64,000 nucleotides of DNA. Origin: Actinomycetospora termitidis (GTDB lineage Bacteria > Actinomycetota > Actinomycetes > Mycobacteriales > Pseudonocardiaceae). Below the pieces are notes generated by a model. It was not told the DNA's origin and searched no databases. It saw only the letters and a program-made list of their open reading frames with translations. Position numbers and translations under genes: made by a program. Positions 26,558 to 36,446 of the stretch are shown one piece after another; position 1 is the first letter of the stretch; each line of letters opens with the position of its first letter. The stretch is from NCBI RefSeq assembly GCF_030286555.1, contig NZ_JASVWF010000009.1, forward strand, positions 62,001 through 126,000, in the 5' to 3' direction.

Positions 26558-28213
26558 TCAGACCCGGCGGCGGAAGCGCGCGGTGGCCCCGGCGACGACG
26601 GCCGCCAGGCCGGTGACACCCGCCGTCAGGAAGAGGTAGGAGCCGAGCCACACGTGCTTGGACAGCTCGTAGTAGCCGTCCCCGGCCACGGCGAGCGTGA
26701 CGATCCCCAGCCCGAGCAGTGCGGCGCCGCCGGCGACCCGGACGAGCCCGACGACGAGCGGGTCCCCACGGCGGGCGCGGGGGAGGAGGGTGGCCGCGGC
26801 CGCCCCGAGCGCCGCGACGACCAGCGCGAGCGGGAGCCACCCGAGGGCGATCTCGTCCAGCCACCCGACGAGCAGTGTCGTCTGCGGGCCGGCCTCCGGG
26901 TAGACCGTCCGGCCCTCGAAGTGCTCGGGCGCGGTCCCGCGGGGTTCGGACGGCAGGTAGGTCAGCTGGGGCCGCATCGTCGCGGTCAGGCCGCGGCCGA
27001 CCATCGTCGCGAACGCGTCCGGGTGCGCGAGGAGCAGGCTGCGGGCGACCGAGCGGGCTTCGTCGGGGCGGTCGCCGACGGCGGTCGCCCAACCCGGGAT
27101 GCCGAGACCCCCGGCGACGTAGAACCCCTCGCCGGAGTGTGCCGCGGCGCTCTGCGGGAGACCGACGGCGGGGACGACGACGTCCGGGCCGACCTCCGGC
27201 ATGACCGCGGTGAAGAGCAGGTTGTGGGCGTTCACGGCCGCGTAGCTGCGGTCCTGGCCCTCGACGGCGGCGCTCACCGGGTGGGCGGCGCCGGCCAGGA
27301 GCGCGACCGCGACGAGCGGGCCGGCCAGGCGCCACACCCGACCGCGCAGGCCACCCTCCCGCCGTCGGGACCGGACGACGATCACGGCCGCGGCGGCCGC
27401 TGCGACCAGCCCGATGGGGACGAAGCCGGGCTTGGCGGTGGCGCCCGCCAGCCCGCCGAGGCCGACGAGCGCGAGCGCGACGAGGCGCTGGACCCGGTGG
27501 TCGGGCCGGGTGCCCGCCACCACCAGCAGCCCGACGAGCAGCACGGCCACCGCGACCAGGGCGGTCGGCTCGGCGTAGAGCGAGACCAGGAAGCGCGACC
27601 ACCACGAGACCGCCAGCAGCCCGACCAGCGGGAGCACGACCAGCGCGGCGCGCCACGGCCGTACGGTCGCGAGCGTCGCGGCACCGATCCCGACGGCGAG
27701 GGCGGCGATCCCCGCCAGCAGCCACGCGTAGGAGGTCAGCGACCAGACCCCGGCGTCGCCCGGCACCACGAGCCCCAGCAGGAACGACGACGAGGACGGT
27801 GCCGCCGTGCAGGGCTCCGCGCCGGTGGTGAAGGACGTGACCACCACGCCGCGCCACAGCGAGAACCGCGACGGGGTGTCCGGCGTCAGCCCGGCGGTGC
27901 AGAACAGGCGGAACGCGTCGCCGTTGTCGCCGGCGCCGATGAGGCCGCCGCCGAGTCCGGGCAGGGTGACCAGGCCGATCCGCAGGGCGAGCCCGAGCAC
28001 CGTCGCGAGGGCGGCCGAGAGCCCGACGGCGACCGGGATCGCCACGGCGCGGGGCACCGCGAGCACGGCGTCGCGCAGGTCGCCCGAGGCGGTGCGCAGG
28101 CCGTGGCGCAGGGAGCGGCCCGCCCGGTCGCGCAGCTCCGTGCCGCGTCGGCCCCGGGCGGGGAGAGTCGTGAGGTCGATGCTCCGACCGTACGAAACGC
28201 TCTCAGATGTCAC
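26558..28213 (-). CDS. Multi-pass membrane protein, GT-C/WsfD-like, copy 1
   Basis: A 551-residue protein with about ten membrane helices. It shares [36 protein letters not shown] and [11 protein letters not shown] with the protein at 34845-36446, so the two are paralogues. The acidic DNGD motif in the first outside loop after TM1 suits a polyprenyl-phosphate-dependent GT-C glycosyltransferase. Proteins of this look are sometimes annotated as WsfD-type hexose transferases; that name is an inference. Start GTG at 28213. It lies downstream of the HhH gene on the same strand. Confidence 0.75.
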   Translation of the reverse strand: MTSESVSYGRSIDLTTLPARGRRGTELRDRAGRSLRHGLRTASGDLRDAVLAVPRAVAIPVAVGLSAALATVLGLALRIGLVTLPGLGGGLIGAGDNGDAFRLFCTAGLTPDTPSRFSLWRGVVVTSFTTGAEPCTAAPSSSSFLLGLVVPGDAGVWSLTSYAWLLAGIAALAVGIGAATLATVRPWRAALVVLPLVGLLAVSWWSRFLVSLYAEPTALVAVAVLLVGLLVVAGTRPDHRVQRLVALALVGLGGLAGATAKPGFVPIGLVAAAAAAVIVVRSRRREGGLRGRVWRLAGPLVAVALLAGAAHPVSAAVEGQDRSYAAVNAHNLLFTAVMPEVGPDVVVPAVGLPQSAAAHSGEGFYVAGGLGIPGWATAVGDRPDEARSVARSLLLAHPDAFATMVGRGLTATMRPQLTYLPSEPRGTAPEHFEGRTVYPEAGPQTTLLVGWLDEIALGWLPLALVVAALGAAAATLLPRARRGDPLVVGLVRVAGGAALLGLGIVTLAVAGDGYYELSKHVWLGSYLFLTAGVTGLAAVVAGATARFRRRV

Positions 28214-28251
28214 TCATCCGGGTCCTGCGCTGCCGGTCCCCGGCGTGTCGG

Positions 28252-28926
28252 TCAGAGGGTGACGCCGCGGTCGCGTACGCGGTCCCACACGTCGACGGGC
28301 AGGTCGACCCAGGAGAAGACGTCCTCCACCGTCGCGAAGCGACCCGCGGCCTGGCGGGCCTGGACGATGCGCCCCGCCTGCTCCGGGGTGAGCTCGCAGA
28401 CGCTCGCGAGCGCCGGCGCGGGAGCCGAGTTCAGGTCGACGAGGCCGCCGTCGTCGTAGTCCCGCGGCTGGTCGGGGCGGCCGATGCGCAGCTCCCGGGC
28501 CAGCAGCGGGTCCTCGACGACGATGCGGCGGGCCTCGGCCCGGCGCTGCCGGGAGGCGAGGGCCCGGGAGACGGCGGGGTCGGGTCCCGGCCGCGGGGAC
28601 GGCGCCCCGCTGCCGTAGACCTGCTGGCGGACGACGACGAGCCCGACGAGGCCGCCGAAGAGGAGCAGGGTGAGGATCACCGTCGCGATCGCGTCGAGCG
28701 GCCCGGTCCGCTTCCCGGCCGCGTCGACCGGCGCGAGGGTGACCAGCGTGAACATCGCGACGGTCAGGACGGCGACCGCGGCCGCGAGCCAGAGGTGCAC
28801 CCGGCGTCGGGACACCGCGGCCGCCGCACCGAACGGGATGACCGCGAACACGCCGAAGCTCAGGAGGTGGACGAGGAACCACCACCCGCCGCGGGTGAAC
28901 CAGTTGCCCGGCCGGGTGGTCGTCAC
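28252..28926 (-). CDS. Membrane protein with C-terminal helix-hairpin-helix domain
   Basis: A 224-residue protein with an N-terminal membrane region of three helices (WWFLVHLLSFGVFAVIPFGA; VHLWLAAAVAVLTVAMFTLV; IATVILTLLLFGGLVGLVVV) and a C-terminal HhH/ComEA-like motif VDLNSAPAPALASV...GRFATVEDVFSWV. The GTG at 28926 lies in a GTGA overlap with the acyl-CoA synthetase stop. Its function is unknown; the HhH could bind DNA or protein at the membrane. Confidence 0.85.
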   Translation of the reverse strand: MTTTRPGNWFTRGGWWFLVHLLSFGVFAVIPFGAAAAVSRRRVHLWLAAAVAVLTVAMFTLVTLAPVDAAGKRTGPLDAIATVILTLLLFGGLVGLVVVRQQVYGSGAPSPRPGPDPAVSRALASRQRRAEARRIVVEDPLLARELRIGRPDQPRDYDDGGLVDLNSAPAPALASVCELTPEQAGRIVQARQAAGRFATVEDVFSWVDLPVDVWDRVRDRGVTL

Positions 28927-30437
28927 ACCTTGTCCCGGAGCACCCGCTTGAGCAGCTTGCCGGACTGGTTGCGCGGCAGCTCCTCGATCAGGTGCACGGA
29001 CTTCGGCACCTTGTACTTCGCGAGGCGTCCCTTCGCGTGCTCGATCAGCGTCGCCGGCTCGAAGCCGTCGGCGTGTCCGGGCCGCAGCACCACGAACGCC
29101 GTGACCGCCTCGATCCACCTCTCGTCCGGGGTCCCGATGACGGCGACCTCGGCGACCGCCTCGTGGGTGTAGAGCGCGTCCTCGACCTCGCGGGACGCGA
29201 CGAGGATCCCGCCGGTGTTGATCACGTCCTTGATGCGGTCGACGACCGTGATGAAGCCCTGCTCGTCGATGCGCACCAGGTCGCCGGAGTGGAACCAGCC
29301 GTCCCGGAACGCCTCGGCGGTCTCCTCGGGCTTGTCCCAGTAGCCCTCGCAGAGCTGCGGGGAGCGGTAGACGACCTCCCCGGACCCGCCGGGGGCCACG
29401 TCGTCGCCCTGATCGTCGATCACGCGCAGCTCGACGAAGAGCACCGGGCGCCCGCACGAGTCCGGACGCTCGTCGTGCTCCTCGGGCTGCAGCACCGTGG
29501 CGAGCGGGCCGATCTCGGACTGGCCGAAACAGTTGTAGACGCCGAGCGCGGGCAGCTGCTCGCGCAGCCGCGCCAGGATCGGGCCGGGCATGATCGACGC
29601 GCCGTAGAACGCCTTGCGCAGCGACGACAGGTCCCGGGTCGCGAAGTCCTCGTGGTTCACCAGCGGCACCCACACGGTGGGCGCGAGGAACATCGCGCCG
29701 ATCCCGTCGGCCTCGATCCGGCGGAGGATCTCCGGGACGTCCGGGGCCTCCATCAAGTGGTTCGTGGCCCCGACCGCCAGGTACGGCAGCATGAACAGCT
29801 GCATGCCCGCGGAGTGGTAGAGCGGCATCGCGTGCAGCGGTTCGTCGTGCTCGGACATCGACAGCGCGTGGATGCCGGAGACGTACTCGTGGACCAGGCC
29901 GCGGTGGGTCATCATCGCGCCCTTGGGCTTCGACGTGGTCCCGCTCGTGTAGAGCAGCTGGACCAGGTCGGTGTCCTCGACCGTCACGTCGATCTCGGGC
30001 ACCTCGCCCGTGCGGGCGGCGTCGAGCAGGCTCCCGGGGGCATCCCGCATCGGCACGACCTGGTCCGGCCGCTGGGTCAGGGCCTCCACGTTCCCCGCGA
30101 GGGCGGGATCGACGACGAGGACCTTCGAGCCCGACTGGTCGATCAGGTACGCGAGCTCCTCGCCGGTCAGCGCGTAGTTGATCGGGACGTGCACCGCTCC
30201 GATCCGGGCCGCGCCGAGGAAGCTCAGCACGTAGGCGTCGGAGTTCCGGCCGTACGTGGCGACCCGGTCGCCCTGCGCCAGGCCGAGCGAGCGCAGCCAG
30301 CCGGCGGTGCGGCTCACCGCGTCCTCGAGCTCGCGGTAGGTCCAGGAGCGGTCGGCGAAGACCAGCGCGGTGCGATCGGGGGTGCGGTGGGCGCTGCGGC
30401 GCAGCACCCCGTCGACGGTGTTGGCGCGGGTGTCCAC
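28923..30437 (-). CDS. Acyl-CoA synthetase (AMP-forming, FadD-like)
   Basis: Activates a carboxylic acid to acyl-AMP and acyl-CoA. The 504-residue ANL-family enzyme has the P-loop LLYTSGTTSKPKGAMMTH, the A5 region NCFGQSEIG, the A7 hinge HSGDLVRIDEQGF and the catalytic lysine in PRNQSGKLLKR. GGAGAGG lies six bases before the GTG at 30437, which fixes the start; a GTG at 30473 is possible. Substrate is probably a medium or long acyl chain, but this cannot be read from sequence. It overlaps the HhH gene and follows the sensor kinase by 32 bp. Confidence 0.92.
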   Translation of the reverse strand: MDTRANTVDGVLRRSAHRTPDRTALVFADRSWTYRELEDAVSRTAGWLRSLGLAQGDRVATYGRNSDAYVLSFLGAARIGAVHVPINYALTGEELAYLIDQSGSKVLVVDPALAGNVEALTQRPDQVVPMRDAPGSLLDAARTGEVPEIDVTVEDTDLVQLLYTSGTTSKPKGAMMTHRGLVHEYVSGIHALSMSEHDEPLHAMPLYHSAGMQLFMLPYLAVGATNHLMEAPDVPEILRRIEADGIGAMFLAPTVWVPLVNHEDFATRDLSSLRKAFYGASIMPGPILARLREQLPALGVYNCFGQSEIGPLATVLQPEEHDERPDSCGRPVLFVELRVIDDQGDDVAPGGSGEVVYRSPQLCEGYWDKPEETAEAFRDGWFHSGDLVRIDEQGFITVVDRIKDVINTGGILVASREVEDALYTHEAVAEVAVIGTPDERWIEAVTAFVVLRPGHADGFEPATLIEHAKGRLAKYKVPKSVHLIEELPRNQSGKLLKRVLRDKV

Positions 30438-30469
30438 GTCGTCCTCTCCGGAGCCACTCGTGTGCGCGG

Positions 30470-32311
30470 TCACTCTCGCCGGTTGATCGGCTCCCGTCCA
30501 GCGCCCTCCGCCGGCAGCCTGACCCGCACCCGCCATCCGGCCCCGCACGGCCCCGCCTCGATCGCGCCGTCCGCGACCCGCTCCCTCATCCCCACCAGCC
30601 CGTGCCCGCCGGCCGGGGGTGGCCTGTGCCCGGGGACGGGCCCGTCGTCCCGGACCTCCACCTCGGTCGCCGGCCCCGCGGCGCGGACCTCCACCGTCAC
30701 CCCGGTGGGGCCCGCGTGCTTCGCCACGTTGGTGAGTGCCTCCCGGACCACCTCCACGACCGTGGACACCGGCTCGGTGCCGTCGTCGACCTCGATGCGG
30801 ACCTCGCCGCCGGAGGCCCGCAACGGCGCCGCGAGGTCGTCGAGCGCGGACCGGAGGTCGTCGTCGTGGCCCAGCGCCTCGAACAGCGAGGGGAGGCCCT
30901 GCAACGTCCGTCGCCCGGTGGCGCGCAGGTGCACGACCGCGTCGGCGAGCAGGTCGGGGCGGCCGGCCCCGACCGACCGTGCGGCCGCGGCCTGCACCGC
31001 CATGCCCGAGACGTGGTGGGCGATCCCGTCGTGCAGGTCCCGGGCCAGCCGGAGTCGTTCCCGACGGCGGGTGTCGGCCGCCAGCGCGGCCCGGTCGGCC
31101 GCGGCCGCGGCGTCGCGGGCGATCCGCTCGCTGCGCCCCAGGAGCCCGGCACCGACCACGACGGCCGTCGTGACCAGCGTGGAGATCATCGCCCCGACCG
31201 TCCCGCCCGCGGACGCCTCGGGTAGCACGCCGAACCCGACGGCCGCGAGGCTGACCACCAGCACGACACCGACGCTGAGGACGACCGCGCCGACGGCCCG
31301 CCGGGGCGTGGCGTACACGACCGTGGAGTACGCCAGGACCGCCCAGGCCACGACCGCGGCGAGCTGGCCACCGCCCCCGGCTCCGACCACCGTCGACGCC
31401 GAGGCCAGGGTCGCGACGACCAGGGCGGCCGCCGGTGCCCGGCGCCGGAATCCGGTGGCCCCGAGCTGGAGCACGAGGGCGACGACGCCGGCGACCGTGC
31501 CGGGCAGGGCGAGCACGGCCGCCTGCTCGGGTGGGGTGACGCCGGGGAGCCCGAGGACGAGAGCCAGGACGGCGAGCGCGGTCGGCGTGAGCGGGTCGAG
31601 CGCCGGAGCCGGGGCCGCGCGGGCGGACGCCTCCTGGACGGGCGGGTCGCGCAGCAGCGCCAGCATCTCGCGCAGCGCGCCCAGTGCGGCGCGGGCCGAG
31701 TCGGCCACGGCGGCGAACGCCTCCGGCGGTCCGTCGGGGTCGAGGTTCTCGGCGCGGGTCACGGTGTCCTCGAGGTGGCCGCGCACGGTGCCGTGCAGCG
31801 TCGCCGCCACCGTCCGGCGCTCGGCCTCGGCGGCCGCGGCCCGCTGCGCGGTGTCCTCCGCAGCCCGGCGTCGGGCGCGGCCCACCACCACGTGACGCCG
31901 GACCGCCCCCGCGACGCCCCCGACCACGACGGCACCCAGCGGCGCGAGAACGGGAGTCCCGGACGCCGTCGCGAGCGCTCCCGCCGCAGCGGCGGTCCCG
32001 GCGGTGGCGGCCAGGGCCGCCCCCGGTCCGGCGGACCGCGCGAGGGTGCCGACGAGGACCGCGAGGACCAGACCGAGCACCGGTCCGCCCGCCGCCGCGG
32101 TCAGCCCGGCGCCCACCAGCGCCACTGCGAGCGCGAGCACCGGGGCGTCGCGTCGGGCCAGGACCGGCAGATGGCCGAGCAGCCCGATCCCGACGACCGC
32201 GGCACCCGGCAGCCGGCCCGGGACGAGCGGCCCGGTGAGCAGGGTGGACACCGCCCACGGGACGAACAGCAGCACGAGGATCGCGAGGTCGACCCGCCGT
32301 GCGCGGGTCAC
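30470..32311 (-). CDS. Two-component histidine kinase with duplicated membrane-DHp unit
   Basis: A 613-residue NarL-type (HisKA_3) kinase with an unusual build. Residues 1-145 form a first membrane block and 160-222 a first DHp-like helix pair with H173 in VAATLHGTVRGHLED. A second membrane block (about 245-390) follows, then a canonical DHp with H427 in RLARDLHDGIAHHVSG and one HATPase domain with N-box REALTNVAKHAG and G-box GHGLVGMRERV. The first unit thus lacks its own ATPase domain. It overlaps the response regulator stop by GTGA, so the two are a pair. Confidence 0.9.
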   Translation of the reverse strand: MTRARRVDLAILVLLFVPWAVSTLLTGPLVPGRLPGAAVVGIGLLGHLPVLARRDAPVLALAVALVGAGLTAAAGGPVLGLVLAVLVGTLARSAGPGAALAATAGTAAAAGALATASGTPVLAPLGAVVVGGVAGAVRRHVVVGRARRRAAEDTAQRAAAAEAERRTVAATLHGTVRGHLEDTVTRAENLDPDGPPEAFAAVADSARAALGALREMLALLRDPPVQEASARAAPAPALDPLTPTALAVLALVLGLPGVTPPEQAAVLALPGTVAGVVALVLQLGATGFRRRAPAAALVVATLASASTVVGAGGGGQLAAVVAWAVLAYSTVVYATPRRAVGAVVLSVGVVLVVSLAAVGFGVLPEASAGGTVGAMISTLVTTAVVVGAGLLGRSERIARDAAAAADRAALAADTRRRERLRLARDLHDGIAHHVSGMAVQAAAARSVGAGRPDLLADAVVHLRATGRRTLQGLPSLFEALGHDDDLRSALDDLAAPLRASGGEVRIEVDDGTEPVSTVVEVVREALTNVAKHAGPTGVTVEVRAAGPATEVEVRDDGPVPGHRPPPAGGHGLVGMRERVADGAIEAGPCGAGWRVRVRLPAEGAGREPINRRE

Positions 32312-32994
32312 GGGTCACCCCCGACCAGCCCGAGCTCGTGCGCCCGGACCACCAGCTGCACCCGGTCGCGCAGGTCCCACTTGGTCAGCACGCTCGACAC
32401 GTGCGTCTTCACCGTGCTCTCGGCGACCACGAGGGCGGCCGCGATCTCGGCGTTGCTGAGGCCGCGGGCCACCTGGGCGACCACGTCGCGTTCGCGGGCG
32501 GAGAGCCCGGGGGCCGTGTCCCGGGCCGGGGCGGACCCGCCGTCGTGATCGGAGGCGGTGGGGCCGAGCCGCACGAACTCCCCGATCAGCCGGCGGGTGA
32601 TCGACGGCGCGAGGAGGGCCTCTCCCGCGTGCACGAGCCGGATCGCCTCGACGAGGCGCTCGGGCTCGATGTCCTTCAGGACGAAGCCACCGGCCCCGGC
32701 TCGGAGGGCGTCGAAGACGTGCTCGTCGAGGTCGAACGTGCTCACCACCAGGACCTTCGTGCCGGTCGCCGCCGGGTCGTCCAGGATGGCCCGGGTCGCG
32801 GTGACGCCGTCCCCGGCCGGCATCCGCACGTCCATGAGCACCACGTCGGGCCGTAGGTGGGCTGCCACCGTGACGGCCTCCGGTCCACCCCCGGCCTCGC
32901 CCACGACCTCGATCCCCTCGGCCGCGTCGAGGATGGCGCGGAAGCCGGCCCGCACCACGGCCTGGTCGTCGACCACGAGCACCCGCACGGTCAT
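32308..32994 (-). CDS. NarL/LuxR-family response regulator
   Basis: A 228-residue DNA-binding regulator. The receiver domain has D10, the phosphoacceptor D55 in VLMDVRMPAG and the T/K positions of the family. The C-terminal LuxR HTH reads LSARERDVVAQVARGLSNAE followed by IAAALVVAESTVKTHVSSVL. The ATG at 32994 gives the conserved start MTVRVLVVDDQ. It is paired with the overlapping histidine kinase and lies 7 bp after the lipoprotein hydrolase gene. Target genes are not known. Confidence 0.94.
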   Translation of the reverse strand: MTVRVLVVDDQAVVRAGFRAILDAAEGIEVVGEAGGGPEAVTVAAHLRPDVVLMDVRMPAGDGVTATRAILDDPAATGTKVLVVSTFDLDEHVFDALRAGAGGFVLKDIEPERLVEAIRLVHAGEALLAPSITRRLIGEFVRLGPTASDHDGGSAPARDTAPGLSARERDVVAQVARGLSNAEIAAALVVAESTVKTHVSSVLTKWDLRDRVQLVVRAHELGLVGGDP

Positions 32995-33001
32995 GCGCCC
33001 A

Positions 33002-34549
33002 TCATGGGGCGAAGGGGGCACGGTCGGGCGGGCAGACGGTGCCGTCCGCGGGGAGGTCCCCGTCGACCAGGAAGCCGCTCGTGGCGGTCACGCTGCACCG
33101 CGACTGCTGCGCGGCGACGTGTCCCGGGCCGTCCACGACGAGCAGCGAGCTGCCCGGCAGGAGACGCTGCGTGGCCCGGGCGCCCGGCAGCGGCGTGGCC
33201 GGATCGGAGCGGTCGTTGACCAGCAGGACCCGGCCGGAGGTGCGGATCGGAGCGTCGAGCCGGGGGAGCGGGGCGGCCGCCCGGGCGGGCCAACCGAGGC
33301 AGAGCAGGGTCTCCTCGGCGCGCAGTGCCGCGAAGCGGGGCGCCATCGCGGTCCGGTCGTCCACGGAGGCCGCGTACTCGTCGGCGGTCCCCGGACCCGC
33401 GGTCTCCGAGCAGGTGACCGCGGCGAACGCGCTCATCACCGCCTCGGCCGTGGGATCACCGGCGGCGCGGACAGCGACACCCGTGGCCACCGCGTCGCCG
33501 ACCGCACCCCGCGGGTCCGTCAGGGCCTGCTCGACGGCGCCCAGGAACGGCGCGAGGGTGCTCCGCCAGGTGCTCGGCTGATAGAGCAGGGCGCCGATCT
33601 GCCCGACGACGTCGGGAGCGGTGAGGACGCGCGGGTCCTTCGCGCCGACGGTCGCCGGCAGGCGGGCGAGCAGGCGGTCGAGGGCCCCGGCCGGGTCGCT
33701 GCCGCCGAACGCGCACCGGGGACCGCCCGCCCGGCACGCGTCGAGGAACTCCGTGAGGGTCTCCTCCGTGCCGACGTCGGGGCGGGTGCGCGCGCTCATC
33801 GTGGATCGTCCCGCCGCCGCCCGACCCGGGGCGTCGATCACGCTGTCGAGGACGAAGCGGCCGACGCGGTCCGGGAAGAGATCCGCGTACACGACCGCGA
33901 GGAAGGTGCCGTAGGACTGCCCGACCAGGTCGAGCCGCTCCTCGCCGAGGGAGGCCCGGACCTCGTCGAGGTCGCGGGCGGCGTCGACGGTCGAGACGTG
34001 GGCGAGTGCGCCGCCGCTGCCCGCGGCGCACCGGGCGCGGACCCGGTCGTCGCGGGCGACGCGGTCGGTGAGTGCGGAGTGGGAGTCGGGGTAGGCGACC
34101 GGATCGGTGACGCGTCCGCCGCAGTCGATGCGGGGGCCGCTGCGGCCGGTGCCGCGCTGGTCGACCGCGACCACGTCGTACCGGTCGCGCACCGCGTCGT
34201 CGACGGGCGCAGGGAGGGTGCCGGCCGCGACCAGGCCGAGGTAGTCCACCGTGCCGTACCCGGGTCCGCCGCGGTGCAGGACGACGCTCCCGATGCGGTG
34301 CTCGGGATCGCGCGCGGGCAGGCGGGCGGCGGCGAGTGTCACCGTCCCCCCGGCCGGGTCGGCGCGGTCCAGCGGCACCTCGAGGCTGCCGCACTCCACG
34401 CCCGGGAGGTCGGGGCAGGGAGCCCAGCGGATCGGGGCGGTGCCCGGGCTGCCCGCACCGCCGGCCGCCGGCGGCGCCGCGCAGGCGGCCAGGAACAGGA
34501 CGACCGCGGCGATCGCACCGAGGGCCGGGAGCCGGCGGGGGCGGGGCAT
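33002..34549 (-). CDS. Exported lipoprotein alpha/beta hydrolase, TAP-like C-terminal domain
   Basis: A 515-residue secreted hydrolase/peptidase of the tripeptidyl aminopeptidase type found in actinomycetes. The signal peptide ends in a lipobox LAAC (C23), so the protein is predicted to be lipid-anchored. The oxyanion segment is HRGGPGYG, the nucleophile S212 in VGQSYGTF and the final His lies in [15 protein letters not shown] sits before the ATG at 34549. It heads a minus-strand run with the two-component pair, so it may sense or process an envelope signal; that is inference. Confidence 0.9.
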   Translation of the reverse strand: MPRPRRLPALGAIAAVVLFLAACAAPPAAGGAGSPGTAPIRWAPCPDLPGVECGSLEVPLDRADPAGGTVTLAAARLPARDPEHRIGSVVLHRGGPGYGTVDYLGLVAAGTLPAPVDDAVRDRYDVVAVDQRGTGRSGPRIDCGGRVTDPVAYPDSHSALTDRVARDDRVRARCAAGSGGALAHVSTVDAARDLDEVRASLGEERLDLVGQSYGTFLAVVYADLFPDRVGRFVLDSVIDAPGRAAAGRSTMSARTRPDVGTEETLTEFLDACRAGGPRCAFGGSDPAGALDRLLARLPATVGAKDPRVLTAPDVVGQIGALLYQPSTWRSTLAPFLGAVEQALTDPRGAVGDAVATGVAVRAAGDPTAEAVMSAFAAVTCSETAGPGTADEYAASVDDRTAMAPRFAALRAEETLLCLGWPARAAAPLPRLDAPIRTSGRVLLVNDRSDPATPLPGARATQRLLPGSSLLVVDGPGHVAAQQSRCSVTATSGFLVDGDLPADGTVCPPDRAPFAP

Positions 34550-34686
34550 CGAGTCCTCCTCGCGTTGCCGCGGGCCGGTCGGTCCGCGGGTGTGATCACG
34601 AGGCTGCCGAGCGCGGAGCGCGTGCACCTCCGGCGTGGGGCGGAATGATCGCGGCGCCACCTCCCCCGCGAGACGGAGGCCTTGTC

Positions 34687-34702
34687 GGTAACGGTTATCA
34701 TT
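34687..34702 (+). promoter_or_regulatory. Zur-like site over the -10 of rpmF
   Basis: The A/T-rich stretch GGTAACGGTTATCATT stands out from its surroundings. Its right half, GTTATCATT, matches the half-site of actinobacterial Zur boxes, and the left half GGTAAC is a weaker inverted copy. TATCAT (34696-34701) within it is a good -10 six bases before the ATG. Confidence 0.5.
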
Positions 34703-34707
34703 TGCTC

Positions 34708-34878
34708 ATGGCTGTCCCGAAGCGGAAGATGTCGCGGGCGAACACCCGGTCCCGTCGATCGCAGTGGAAGGCCGCGGCGCCGGACCTCGTGCCGATCACG
34801 GTGGACGGCCGCGTGATCCGCGTGCCGCGGCCGCTGGTGCGGGCCTACCAGCGCGGGGTGTTGCGGCCGGAGGACTGA
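34708..34878 (+). CDS. rpmF: 50S ribosomal protein L32, cysteine-free form
   Basis: A 56-residue L32 protein starting [20 protein letters not shown]. It has no cysteines, so it is the zinc-independent type that replaces the zinc-ribbon form when zinc is scarce. The ATG lies six bases after TATCAT and has no Shine-Dalgarno, so the message is probably leaderless. A Zur-like site overlaps that promoter. Its 3' end overlaps the convergent membrane protein gene by 34 bp. Confidence 0.93.
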   Translation: MAVPKRKMSRANTRSRRSQWKAAAPDLVPITVDGRVIRVPRPLVRAYQRGVLRPED

Positions 34879-36446
34879 CCCGCCGTCGCCACCACGGCCG
34901 CCGTCAGCACCCCTCCGGTGAGGACGAGCGCGTACGACCCGAGCCACACGTGCTTCGCGAGCTCGCAGTACCCGTCGCCCAGCACCGCCACGACGACGAC
35001 GCCGACGCCGGTGACCGCGAGCAGCGACGAGACGCGCGCGAGCCCCACCGCGGTCGGTGGGAGGCGCCGCCGTGCTGCGGGGACGAGGGTCGAGGCCCCG
35101 GCGAGCAGCGCCAGGGCGACGACCGTCGGCGGCACCCACCGACCGGGTAGGCCGTCGAGGTAGACGAACATCGGACCCATCGTCTGGGACCCCTCAGGCA
35201 CCGGCGGCGCGTCCGCGACGGTCCCGTCGACGGTGCGCGCACCGCCCGTGGCGGAGGCCAGGTACGGGATCTGTGGACGCAGGGTGGCCACGAGACCGCG
35301 GTGCACCATCCGGGCGAGCACCACCGGGTGCCTGGCCACGAAGCGCAAGGCGTCCGTCCGCAACTCGTCGGACCGGTCGCCGACCGTCGCCTGCCAGTCC
35401 CGCACGCTGCGCCCGCCGTCGAGGTAGAAGTGCTGGCCGGACTGCCCCCAGGCGTCCGGGTGGAGCCCGAGGGGCCCGGTCGCCGACGGCCCGGCTTCCG
35501 GGAGCACCGCGGTGAACGCGAGGTTGTGGGCGTTGACCCAGGCGTACGACGCGTTCTGCGCCCGCAGCCCGCCGAGCACCGGCGCTGCGGAGATCCCCAC
35601 GACGAGCACCGCGGCCAGGACCCCGGGGACACGGCGCCGCCAGGGCGTCGTCCCGACCGTGACCAGCAGGCACGCGACGACGGCGGCGAGGCCGACGGGC
35701 AGGAAGCCCGGCTTCGCGGTGACGGCCACGATGCCGCCGATCGCGACGAGCCCGAGCCCGATCACGCGGGTGCCGCGCGCGGTCGGGCGGGTGAGGGCCA
35801 GGGCGAGCAGGCCCCACGCCGTCCACACGATCCCGACGAGCCCCGCGGCCTCGCTGAACGAGGAGACCAGGAAGCGCGACCACCACGGCACGACGAGGAG
35901 CGGCGCCGCCGGGACGCCGATCACGAGGAGCAGGGCGGGGACGCTGCGCCCGAGGCGACGACCCTGCGTGGCCGTGAACGCCGCGGCGCCGGCGCCCACG
36001 ACCAGCAGGGCGACGTAGGCGGCTCCGAGCCACTCGAGGGAGAAGCGCGTGGAGCCGTCCGGCGCCGCGGGCGTCGGGTCGAGCGCCGTCGCGACGGCGA
36101 CGGTCGCCTGCAGCACGAGACCGGCCGAGGTGATCGCGGTGTCGCGCGAGCAGCCCGGGCCGCCGGTGCGGTACTCGGTGATCGCGACGCCGTGACCCGG
36201 CGCGGTGCGGTCGGTCGTGTCCGGCACGAGGTGCGCGACGCAGTACAGCCGGCCGGCATCGCCGTTGTCCGCCGCCCCGATCGCGTCGCCGCCCACCAGG
36301 CCGAGCCGCAGGACCAGGCCGCCCGCGAGCAGGAGCGCGACGGAGGCGGCCAGCAGCACGCGTGCGGCGACCGCGGAGGGGCGCGAGGCCTCGGTCGTCA
36401 GCACCGGCGGGACGGGGACGTGCTCCGCCGGCACGGTTGCGGTCAT
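34845..36446 (-). CDS. Multi-pass membrane protein, GT-C/WsfD-like, copy 2
   Basis: A 533-residue paralogue of the protein at 26558-28213. It has the same ordered motifs: [49 protein letters not shown] and [12 protein letters not shown]. About ten membrane helices are predicted by eye. The acidic DNGD after the first helix suggests a GT-C-type glycosyltransferase acting on the outer face of the membrane. GGGAGAACG precedes the ATG. The two copies lie 6.6 kb apart, both on the minus strand, with unrelated genes between. Confidence 0.75.
   Translation of the reverse strand: MTATVPAEHVPVPPVLTTEASRPSAVAARVLLAASVALLLAGGLVLRLGLVGGDAIGAADNGDAGRLYCVAHLVPDTTDRTAPGHGVAITEYRTGGPGCSRDTAITSAGLVLQATVAVATALDPTPAAPDGSTRFSLEWLGAAYVALLVVGAGAAAFTATQGRRLGRSVPALLLVIGVPAAPLLVVPWWSRFLVSSFSEAAGLVGIVWTAWGLLALALTRPTARGTRVIGLGLVAIGGIVAVTAKPGFLPVGLAAVVACLLVTVGTTPWRRRVPGVLAAVLVVGISAAPVLGGLRAQNASYAWVNAHNLAFTAVLPEAGPSATGPLGLHPDAWGQSGQHFYLDGGRSVRDWQATVGDRSDELRTDALRFVARHPVVLARMVHRGLVATLRPQIPYLASATGGARTVDGTVADAPPVPEGSQTMGPMFVYLDGLPGRWVPPTVVALALLAGASTLVPAARRRLPPTAVGLARVSSLLAVTGVGVVVVAVLGDGYCELAKHVWLGSYALVLTGGVLTAAVVATAGQSSGRNTPRW

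Noticed and set aside
28992-31895. A 967-codon plus-strand frame through the acyl-CoA synthetase and histidine kinase region
   Set aside because: Crosses two well-supported minus-strand genes and shows no protein family features.
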